Assembly (NCBI GenBank): GCA_050250795.1
Contig: JBFWNZ010000248.1
Span: 1 to 6,101, forward strand
Origin: JBFWNZ01 sp050250795
GTDB taxonomy: Bacteria > Pseudomonadota > Alphaproteobacteria > UBA8366
Direction: 5' to 3'
DNA length: 6,101 bases
The translations under genes and the position numbers were made by a program. Below, piece after piece: positions 1 through 4,731 of the stretch (its first letter is position 1; each line of letters starts with the position of its first letter). Below the pieces are notes generated by a model. The model was not told the origin of the DNA and ran no database searches. It saw only the letters and a program-made list of their open reading frames with translations.

Positions 1-202
1 GCTAAAGCCGGCCTGAGGCGACGGCGTGGGATATGGCGACGTCTGTTTCACGCAGCACCAAGTCCATCATGTATCGGTTTCGAATGAGGCCGCAGCGGCG
101 TGCTCCGCGCGACGGCTCTGCCCTATCTGACAACGGTTCTCCGGCAAAAGTTCCAGTTCTGTCCGCGTAACGATGGATGTTCCGGGCGCCGAAAATTCCA
201 TT

Positions 203-217
203 CCGGCAATTAGTTGC
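203..217. repeat. Near-palindromic 15-mer, copy 1
   Basis: This reads CCGGCAATTAGTTGC. It matches copy 2 at 551-565 in 14 of 15 positions, the only difference being G versus A at the eleventh base. The inner GCAATTAGTTGC is a palindrome with one mismatch. It lies 59 bp upstream of the DUF971 start, where an operator could sit. Its AT-rich core stands out from the GC-rich surroundings. A regulatory role is inference only. Confidence 0.35.
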
Positions 218-260
218 TTCATGAGGGGCCGGGTGTCCGGTCTGCTGGCGCCGTTGCTCA

Positions 261-270
261 GGAGCGGAGA
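261..270 (+). promoter_or_regulatory. Ribosome binding site deciding the DUF971 start
   Basis: GGAGCGGAGA lies 6 nt before the ATG at 277. The in-frame ATG at 214 has no comparable purine-rich element at the right distance and would add 21 residues that do not resemble the family. The site therefore favours 277 as the true start. Confidence 0.6.
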
Positions 271-276
271 CCCGGC

Positions 277-561
277 ATGCAGCCCTCAGAACTTCGGATC
301 GCAGCGGATCGCAGCAGCATCGAGATCGAGTGGGAAGATGGCCGCCGCGACCGTCTGACGGCGGACAGGCTCCGTGCGGCCTGCCGGTCGTCGCGCAGCC
401 TGCGTGCGCAGGTCGATGGCTTCGAGGCGGCAGCGGATGCGATCGCCATCGCCGATCTGCGCGCGGTTGGGCGTTACGCGGTGAACATCGTGTTCTCCGA
501 CGGCCACGACCGCGGGATCTATCCCTGGGCATATCTGCGCGATCTGAGCGCCGGCAATTAA
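277..561 (+). CDS. DUF971 domain protein (GBBH-like N-terminal domain)
   Basis: A 94-residue protein consisting of one DUF971 domain, the small fold also found at the N-terminus of gamma-butyrobetaine/trimethyllysine dioxygenases and attached to some Mrp/ApbC-type Fe-S carrier proteins. Visible hallmarks are the opening strand pair ending in IEWEDGR (17-23), the LTADRLRAAC helix (27-36), where the family often has further cysteines that are missing here, GRYAV (65-69), and the strongly conserved SDGHDRGIYPW block (74-84) followed by YLRDL. Stand-alone DUF971 proteins have no settled function; a link to Fe-S or metal handling is only suggested by their fusions. The start at 277 rests on the Shine-Dalgarno sequence at 261-270 and on domain length. 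It lies 80 bp upstream of the flavoprotein gene on the same strand, so cotranscription is possible but not shown. Family assignment is firm, the role unknown. Confidence 0.88.
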   Translation: MQPSELRIAADRSSIEIEWEDGRRDRLTADRLRAACRSSRSLRAQVDGFEAAADAIAIADLRAVGRYAVNIVFSDGHDRGIYPWAYLRDLSAGN

Positions 562-565
562 TTGC
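551..565. repeat. Near-palindromic 15-mer, copy 2
   Basis: This reads CCGGCAATTAATTGC, and the inner GCAATTAATTGC is a perfect 12-bp palindrome. It overlaps the last codons and stop of the DUF971 gene and begins the 80-bp gap before the flavoprotein operon, about 77 bp upstream of that start codon. Copy 1 is at 203-217, so the pair brackets the DUF971 gene. It could be an operator shared by the two transcription units. No regulator binding such a sequence can be named from the window. Confidence 0.35.
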
Positions 566-641
566 GGGACGGCGTGGCGCCGCCCTTCGACACTAGGCAT
601 GACAGGCGGCCGCCCGGCGGCCCCAAGAATGGAGAGGCAGA

Positions 642-2381
642 ATGGACGAGATCCTGTCGGGTACCGAGACCTTCGACTGCGACATCCTGGTCATCGGCGG
701 CGGAACGGCGGGTCCGATGGCGGCGTACAAGGCCAAGCAGAAGAACCCGAACGCCACGGTCGTCCTGCTGGAGAAGGCCAACGTCAAGCGGTCGGGTGCA
801 ATCTCGATGGGCATGGACGGGTTGAACAACACCGTCATTCCCGGCCACGCCACGCCCGAGCAATACACCAAGGAGATCACCATCGCGAATGACGGCATCG
901 TCAACCAGAAGGCCGTCTATCGCTATGCCGAGAACTGCTACTCGATCATTCAGGAGTTGGATTCCTTCGGCATCCGCTTTCAGAAGGACGAGAACGGCGA
1001 TTACGCCGTCAAGAAGGTCCACCACATGGGGACCTATGTCCTGCCGATGCCGAACGGCGAGACGGTGAAGAAGGCGCTGTACCGCCAGCTTCGGCGCGCC
1101 CGCATCCTCATCTCGAACCGCTTCATGGCGACCCGGCTGCTGACCGGCGATGACGGTCGCGTCGCGGGCGCCATCGCGGTCAACACCCGCGATGCGACCT
1201 TTTTGGTGATCCGCGCCAAGGCGGTGATCCTGAGCATGGGCGCGGCCGGGCGGCTCGGCCTGCCGGCCTCGGGCTATCTGTACGGCACCTACGAGAATGC
1301 CGCCAACAGCGGCGACGGCTATGCCATGGCCTATCACGCCGGCGCCGAACTCTCGAACCTCGAATGCTACCAGATCAATCCGCTGATCAAGGATTACAAC
1401 GGCCCGGCCTGTGCCTATGTCGCCGGTCCCTTCGGCGGCTACACCGCCAATAACGAGGGGATGCGGTTCATCGAATGCGACTACTGGTCCGGTCAGATGA
1501 TGCTGGAGTTCTACAACGAGCTTCAGAGCGGGAAGGGGCCGGTATTCCTCAAGCTCGACCACCTGCACGAGCAGACCATCGACGAGATCGAGGACATCCT
1601 GCATCGCGTCGAGCGGCCGACGCGGGCGCGGTTCCACGCCCGCCGCGGCACCGACTACCACCACCAGATGATCGAGATGCACATCTCGGAGATCGGTTTC
1701 TGCTCGGGCCACAGCGCGTCTGGCGTGTTCGTCGATGAGAACGCACGCACGACTGTGCCCGGCCTCTATGCCGCCGGCGACATGGCCAGCGTGCCGCACA
1801 ATTACATGCTGGGCGCCTTCACCAATGGGGCGTTCGCGGGGGAGGACGCAATCGACTTCGCCGCCGAGAACGGCTTCGCCGCATTCGATGAAGAGCAGAT
1901 CCATCGCGAGCGCGAGCGCGTGCTGGCGCCGACCCGGCGCGAGGACGGCGTGCCGCCGAACCAGATCGAGTACAAGACCCGCCGCCTGGTCAACGACTAC
2001 CTCCAGCCGCCGAAGGTCACGCGCAAGATGCAGTTGGCCCAGGACCGTCTTGCCGAGGTTCGGGACGATCTGGAGAGCATCATGATCGCGCGTAACGCGC
2101 ACGAACTGATGCGATCGCTCGAAGCGTCGTCGATCCTCGACTGCGCCGACATGGCGGCGGCGGCATCGCTGTTCCGCACCGAGAGCCGCTGGGGTCTGTA
2201 TCACCACCGGGTCGACCATCCCGAGCGCAACGACGCCGACTGGTTCTGCTTCAGCCAGCTCTACAAGGATGGCGAGGGGCGCATGGCGTTCCGCAAGCGC
2301 CCGGTCGATCCCTACATCGTGCCGATCGAGGAATCCGAGCGCTACGCCTACGACAACCAGCGCGTCCGCGCCGGCGAGTGA
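642..2381 (+). CDS. AprA-like FAD-dependent oxidoreductase (fumarate reductase/SDH flavoprotein superfamily)
   Basis: A 579-residue cytoplasmic flavoprotein without a signal peptide. The N-terminal Rossmann dinucleotide fold shows the strand ILVIGGGTAGPMAA (15-28) and an acidic end at E44 in VVLLEKA. RSGAISMGMDGLNN (50-63) matches the FAD/active-site segment that AprA (adenylylsulfate reductase alpha) uses in place of the motif seen in succinate dehydrogenases. Other AprA-like blocks are NPLIKDYNGP (246-255), RFIECDYWSG (275-284), SGHSASGVFVDE with H357, and TTVPGLYAAGD (GLYAAGD at 374-380), the last FAD-contact motif. A helical domain makes up the C-terminal ~170 residues. At 579 residues it is somewhat shorter than dissimilatory AprA. 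GGAGAGG at 631-637 sets the start. The ferredoxin gene follows after 27 bp, and pairing of flavoprotein with a two-cluster ferredoxin mirrors AprA/AprB. True sulfate/sulfite chemistry is not proven: databases commonly label such proteins fumarate reductase/succinate dehydrogenase flavoprotein, and the substrate is open. Confidence 0.9.
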   Translation: MDEILSGTETFDCDILVIGGGTAGPMAAYKAKQKNPNATVVLLEKANVKRSGAISMGMDGLNNTVIPGHATPEQYTKEITIANDGIVNQKAVYRYAENCYSIIQELDSFGIRFQKDENGDYAVKKVHHMGTYVLPMPNGETVKKALYRQLRRARILISNRFMATRLLTGDDGRVAGAIAVNTRDATFLVIRAKAVILSMGAAGRLGLPASGYLYGTYENAANSGDGYAMAYHAGAELSNLECYQINPLIKDYNGPACAYVAGPFGGYTANNEGMRFIECDYWSGQMMLEFYNELQSGKGPVFLKLDHLHEQTIDEIEDILHRVERPTRARFHARRGTDYHHQMIEMHISEIGFCSGHSASGVFVDENARTTVPGLYAAGDMASVPHNYMLGAFTNGAFAGEDAIDFAAENGFAAFDEEQIHRERERVLAPTRREDGVPPNQIEYKTRRLVNDYLQPPKVTRKMQLAQDRLAEVRDDLESIMIARNAHELMRSLEASSILDCADMAAAASLFRTESRWGLYHHRVDHPERNDADWFCFSQLYKDGEGRMAFRKRPVDPYIVPIEESERYAYDNQRVRAGE

Positions 2382-2408
2382 CGCCGCAGCCGCGAAGGAG
2401 ACAAGACC

Positions 2409-2642
2409 ATGCCTCTCGCCACCACCAACACCTCCGTGCCCGTCGTCGTCGACGAGGGCAAATGCATCGCCGACAAGGGCTGCACGGTTTGCGTCGATGT
2501 CTGCCCGCTCGATGTCCTGCGTATCAGCGCCGAAACCGGCAAGGCCTATATGAAATACGACGAGTGCTGGTACTGCATGCCGTGCGAGGCCGATTGCCCC
2601 ACTGGCGCCGTCACGGTCAACATTCCATATCTGCTGCGCTGA
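2409..2642 (+). CDS. AprB-like ferredoxin with two [4Fe-4S] cluster motifs
   Basis: A 77-residue ferredoxin with eight cysteines in two motifs: C19, C25, C28 and C32 followed by Pro, and C53, C56, C59 and C63 followed by Pro. In this fold the fourth cysteine of each motif normally completes the other motif's cluster. The enlarged first motif (five residues between C19 and C25) and the CWYCMPCEADCPTGAV segment (53-68) resemble AprB, the electron-transfer subunit of adenylylsulfate reductase. AprB usually runs to about 150 residues, with a C-terminal tail that wraps the alpha subunit; that tail is absent here, since the protein stops nine residues after the second cluster segment. It presumably passes electrons to or from the FAD of the upstream gene product. 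AAGGAG at 2395-2400 supports the start. Its TGA (2640-2642) overlaps the Shine-Dalgarno of the next gene, which suggests coupled translation. Confidence 0.92.
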   Translation: MPLATTNTSVPVVVDEGKCIADKGCTVCVDVCPLDVLRISAETGKAYMKYDECWYCMPCEADCPTGAVTVNIPYLLR

Positions 2643-2652
2643 GGGGAATGCG

Positions 2653-3615
2653 ATGCCTGCCTTCGAACCCTTCGAGGAGGTTCCTGAGATCGAGGCGTTG
2701 GCCGAACGGCTGGACGACCCCGATCCGTCCGTCCGCTGCGTGGCCGTGCTCGGCCTGGCGGAAAGCGCCGATGCGGAAGCATTGCCGCATCTGATCGAAG
2801 CGTTGCGCGATCCCGTCGCGGAGGTTCGGATACAGGCCGCGCTGGCGCTGGAATTCTTCGATGTACCGCCTTCGGCTGCGGCCCTGGCAGAGGTTCTGGC
2901 CGATGCCGATCCGCGGGTCGCGCAGGCGGCGGCCGACAGCCTGGCCGAGTTCAAGAACCGCGATTGTGCGCCGCCCCTGCTGCGCAAGGTGGACAGCGAG
3001 CGTCCCAGTGTGCGGGCGGCGATCTTCCGCGCGCTGAAGGAGTTGCGCCATCCGCAGTCGCTGAAGCCGGCGCTGGCGGCGATCGAGGATCGCGATGCCG
3101 GCGTTCGCATTCAGGCGGTCGGGGTGCTCGGTTATCTCAAGATCGAGGAAGCGCTGCCGGCGCTGATCCGGGCCAGCCGGGATGCCGAGGCCGAGGTCCG
3201 GCGCACGGCGTTGGGGGCGCTGGGGTTCACGCGCAACCAGCATGCGGTCGAGGCGCTGCTCAAGGGATTGGACGATCCCGATTGGCGGGTGCGCGAAATG
3301 GCCGCCGAGACGCTTGGACGCCTGGGTACGGATACGGCGGTCGACCGTCTCATGGCGGCGATGGAAGACAGCTATTGGCAGGTTCGGGTCCAGGCGACGC
3401 GCAGCCTGGGCAAGCTGGGCGCCGTACGGGCGATCCCTGTTATCGGTCCGGCCTTGCAGCACAGCATCAGCAATCTGCGGAAAGAGGCGGCGGCCGCATT
3501 GGGCGAGATCGCGCATGCTGCGGCCCTGCCGTTCCTTGAGGGGGCGGTCGAGGATCCCGACCCGGACGTGCGCAAGAATGTGCGCTGGGCGATCGGGCGG
3601 GTCCGGGCCGCCTGA
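2653..3615 (+). CDS. HEAT-repeat protein (PBS-lyase-like repeats)
   Basis: A 320-residue protein that is almost wholly an alpha-solenoid. After a 15-residue acidic lead, ten repeats of 31 residues run from L16 to the C-terminus without insertion or deletion, the last cut at 26 residues. Each has the pattern L-x-x-x-L-x-D-P-x-x-x-V-R-x-x-A-x-x-x-L-G, and the V-R pair at repeat positions 12-13 is kept in eight of ten (V-A in repeat 3, L-R in repeat 9). This is the short HEAT type of phycocyanin lyase subunits (EZ/PBS HEAT), which also serves as a protein-binding scaffold in many bacteria. No catalytic motif, signal peptide or membrane segment is visible. It starts 10 bp after the ferredoxin stop, with AGGGG at 2642-2646 as Shine-Dalgarno, so it is almost surely made with the redox pair. 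It may be an assembly factor or structural partner of that pair (inference). Confidence 0.92.
   Translation: MPAFEPFEEVPEIEALAERLDDPDPSVRCVAVLGLAESADAEALPHLIEALRDPVAEVRIQAALALEFFDVPPSAAALAEVLADADPRVAQAAADSLAEFKNRDCAPPLLRKVDSERPSVRAAIFRALKELRHPQSLKPALAAIEDRDAGVRIQAVGVLGYLKIEEALPALIRASRDAEAEVRRTALGALGFTRNQHAVEALLKGLDDPDWRVREMAAETLGRLGTDTAVDRLMAAMEDSYWQVRVQATRSLGKLGAVRAIPVIGPALQHSISNLRKEAAAALGEIAHAAALPFLEGAVEDPDPDVRKNVRWAIGRVRAA
2698..3615 (+). repeat. Tandem array of ten 93-bp coding units (31-aa HEAT repeats)
   Basis: Repeat units start at residues 16, 47, 78, 109, 140, 171, 202, 233, 264 and 295 of the HEAT protein, exactly 31 residues apart. The periodicity is clear in the protein, while the DNA copies have diverged strongly. 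That argues for an old duplication array held by structural selection rather than recent expansion. Confidence 0.85.
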
Positions 3616-3639
3616 AACCTGTAACGGCGGAGGCCGGTA

Positions 3640-4410
3640 ATGGCGATAGCGGTTCCTTCCGAGGCGCGCCGGGGCGGAAATGGGCGGCGGCGACGCGCGG
3701 CCCAGCCGCTGTACCAGCGGATCGAGGATACGCTGCGCCAGCGTATCAAGGACGGGACCTACGGGCCGGAAGACCGGTTGCCATCGGAGAGCGAGCTGAT
3801 GGCGGCCTTCACCGCCAGCCGGGTGACGGTACGGCAGGCATTACAGGCTCTGCAGGCGTCGGGTCTCGTGCTCAGCCGGCAGGGGCGAGGGTATTTCGTG
3901 CTGCGACCGAAGGCCGAGCAGGACCTCGGACGGCTGCAGGGACTGGGTGAGTCCGTCGCGACGCACGGACATGAGGCGCATTCCCAGGTGCTCAGCCTGC
4001 GCGAGACGGCTGCCACCCGCGACGTCGCGCGGGCGCTTCAGGTCGATAGCGGCGACACGGTGGTCGAACTGACCCGGCTGCGGTTTCTCAACGCGCTCCC
4101 GCTGTCGCTCGACCTCAGCTATTTCCCGCTCGATATCGGTCGGGCCCTGGCGCGGCACGACCTCGTCAATAACGACGTCTTCGTTCTGCTGGAGCGCGAA
4201 CTGGGACTGGCGCTCGGGATTGCCGATCTGATGATCGATGTCGACCGGGCGGACGCCGTGACGGCGAAGCATCTGGGCATTTCGGAGGGCGACCCCGTAC
4301 TGCAGATCGAGCGCCTGACCTCCGTCGTGGATGGAAGGCCGGTCGATTTCGAGTATCTGATCGGGCGCGGCGACGCCTACCGTTTCCGGGTTCGCGTTCC
4401 ACGCTGGTAA
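3640..4410 (+). CDS. GntR-family transcriptional regulator, HutC/FarR type (UTRA domain)
   Basis: A 256-residue DNA-binding regulator. A basic N-terminal lead (about 1-22, with four consecutive Arg at 16-19) precedes the GntR winged helix at roughly 24-90: LYQRIEDTLRQRI, the RLPSESELMAAF turn (46-57), the recognition helix SRVTVRQALQAL (60-71), and the wing GLVLSRQGRGYFV (75-87). Residues ~96-254 form a UTRA ligand-binding domain, recognisable by L-x-R-L-R-F-x-N, LPLSLDLSYFP, a DPVLQIERLTSVVDGRPV strand pair, and the closing FEYLIGRGDAYRFRV (237-251). Members of this subfamily are often repressors released by a small metabolite of the pathway they control. It is the last gene of the flavoprotein operon, 24 bp after the HEAT gene, with GGAGG at 3629-3633, and is followed by a terminator. 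Likely targets are its own operon and/or the transporter downstream; no operator can be assigned with confidence. Confidence 0.93.
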   Translation: MAIAVPSEARRGGNGRRRRAAQPLYQRIEDTLRQRIKDGTYGPEDRLPSESELMAAFTASRVTVRQALQALQASGLVLSRQGRGYFVLRPKAEQDLGRLQGLGESVATHGHEAHSQVLSLRETAATRDVARALQVDSGDTVVELTRLRFLNALPLSLDLSYFPLDIGRALARHDLVNNDVFVLLERELGLALGIADLMIDVDRADAVTAKHLGISEGDPVLQIERLTSVVDGRPVDFEYLIGRGDAYRFRVRVPRW

Positions 4411-4434
4411 ACGGGTTTCCGGCTGCCGATCCTG

Positions 4435-4467
4435 CGCCGCCGCCTTCAGGCCGGCGGCGTTTCTTTT
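4435..4467 (+). terminator. Rho-independent terminator after the regulator gene
   Basis: A GC-rich hairpin has a 7-bp outer stem, CGCCGCC (4435-4441) with GGCGGCG (4453-4459). A 3-bp inner stem, GCC (4442-4444) with GGC (4449-4451), caps it with a TTCA loop, and one C is bulged at 4452. It is followed at once by TTTCTTTT (4460-4467). It begins 25 nt after the GntR stop and should end the 642-4410 transcript. Confidence 0.9.
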
Positions 4468-4536
4468 GTGCCCTGCGGGGCTCTTCGGTCTTTCCGAACT
4501 TGTATTGCCGCTGTTTGCGGAGTCACGCCCATTTTT

Positions 4537-4562
4537 TCATCCGCGGGGGCATTCCGCGATGA
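4537..4562. repeat. Imperfect inverted repeat in the transporter upstream region
   Basis: TCATCCGCG (4537-4545) and CGCGATGA (4555-4562) are inverted copies apart from one extra C in the left arm, with a 9-nt spacer. The repeat lies about 100 bp upstream of the -24 element, a usual distance for an enhancer-type activator site of a sigma-54 promoter. No T-tract follows it, so a terminator is unlikely. The role as a binding site is inference. Confidence 0.3.
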
Positions 4563-4618
4563 ATTGCTAGGCAGTTCCACCTCCGATGCCGCTCCGCAAC
4601 ATGCTTTTAATTATTATA

Positions 4619-4631
4619 AATCAATAAAATG
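4619..4631 (+). promoter_or_regulatory. IHF-like binding site
   Basis: AATCAATAAAATG matches the IHF consensus WATCAANNNNTTR except for the first T of TTR. A run of A/T bases lies just upstream (4604-4620), as is common at IHF sites. It lies 29 bp before the -24 element of the putative sigma-54 promoter, where a DNA bend would bring an upstream-bound activator to the polymerase. The consensus is degenerate, so the call depends on this context. Confidence 0.45.
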
Positions 4632-4660
4632 ATCCCATCGTTACGCATATGCAAAATCGC

Positions 4661-4676
4661 TGGCACGCGCCTCGCA
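4661..4676 (+). promoter_or_regulatory. Putative sigma-54 (-24/-12) promoter of the transporter operon
   Basis: TGGCAC, five bases, then TCGCA. This fits TGGCAC-N5-TTGCA with one mismatch (C for the second T of the -12 box). The two invariant dinucleotides, GG (4662-4663) and GC (4674-4675), have the required spacing, and the flanking C4660 and G4667 also fit the extended consensus. Transcription would start near 4687, leaving a leader of about 45 nt before the ATG at 4732. Sigma-54 needs an AAA+ enhancer-binding activator; none is encoded in this window, and the GntR protein is not one. Confidence 0.65.
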
Positions 4677-4696
4677 ACTGTTCACTCAGCCTACAT

Positions 4697-4705
4697 ACAA
4701 GTTGT
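4697..4705. repeat. Short palindrome ACAAGTTGT near the predicted transcript start
   Basis: ACAA-G-TTGT is a perfect 9-bp palindrome about 10 nt downstream of the predicted start of transcription. A repressor bound here would block the transporter promoter, so it is a possible site for the adjacent GntR/UTRA protein. It does not clearly match the GT-N-TA-N-AC pattern known for HutC-type operators. A sequence this short may be chance. Confidence 0.2.
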
Positions 4706-4714
4706 GGTTACTCC

Positions 4715-4723
4715 AGGGAGAGG
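4715..4723 (+). promoter_or_regulatory. Ribosome binding site deciding the start of the binding protein
   Basis: AGGGAGAGG lies 8 nt before the ATG at 4732. An in-frame TTG at 4702 would place this element inside the coding sequence and add ten residues ahead of an otherwise standard signal peptide, so 4732 is preferred. Confidence 0.75.
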
Positions 4724-4731
4724 TCGGACAC

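Larger units (their letters stand above)
1..276. other. Leader region without a supported gene
   Basis: I see no gene here that I can defend. The + strand frames are interrupted early, with TAA at 3-5 and TGA at 14-16. A minus-strand frame stays open from 532 down to 2, but most of it is antisense to the DUF971 gene and its translation, rich in Arg, Ala and Pro, resembles no family I know. The stretch holds one copy of a near-palindromic 15-mer (203-217) that recurs at 551-565, and two TTCCGG hexamers starting at 180 and 201. It presumably carries the promoter of the gene at 277, but I cannot pick out convincing -35/-10 elements. Confidence 0.5.
4411..4731. other. 321-bp intergenic region: terminator, then regulatory DNA
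   Basis: No gene is evident. The left third carries the operon terminator (4435-4467). A short hairpin-like inverted repeat TTCGG-TCTTT-CCGAA follows at 4484-4498. From about 4600 the base composition turns sharply AT-rich against a GC-rich background. It then holds an IHF-like site, an 8-bp palindrome GCATATGC (4645-4652), a sigma-54 type promoter and the leader of the transporter gene. This layout suggests that the binding-protein gene is transcribed on its own, not by read-through. Confidence 0.75.

Noticed and set aside
180..206. Two direct TTCCGG hexamers, 21 bp apart
   Set aside because: Hexamers of this composition are frequent in high-GC DNA. The helical spacing alone does not make an operator.
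2..532. Minus-strand open frame running through the leader and the DUF971 gene
   Set aside because: More than half is antisense to a recognised domain. The rest has no recognisable motif, and the arginine-rich composition is typical of a shadow frame.
608..622. GGCCG/CGGCC hairpin just upstream of the flavoprotein ribosome binding site
   Set aside because: The stem is short and has no following T-tract, so it is not a terminator. Such hairpins are common by chance in this base composition. It might affect translation, but nothing shows it.
558..3110. A very long minus-strand open frame (about 850 codons) antisense to the flavoprotein, ferredoxin and HEAT genes
   Set aside because: It mirrors three well-recognised genes. 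High-GC codon use on the + strand removes stops from the complementary frame. The translation resembles no family and spans gene boundaries.
2617..3516. Minus-strand open frame of about 300 codons within the HEAT gene
   Set aside because: Antisense shadow: its apparent repeats are the complement of the 93-bp HEAT units. No independent start signal or family match.
4592..4620. Possible sigma-70 promoter with TATAAA (4615-4620) as -10 box
   Set aside because: No acceptable -35 box lies 16-18 bp upstream (the sequence there is GC-rich). The AT-rich stretch is better explained as part of an IHF-type bend site.
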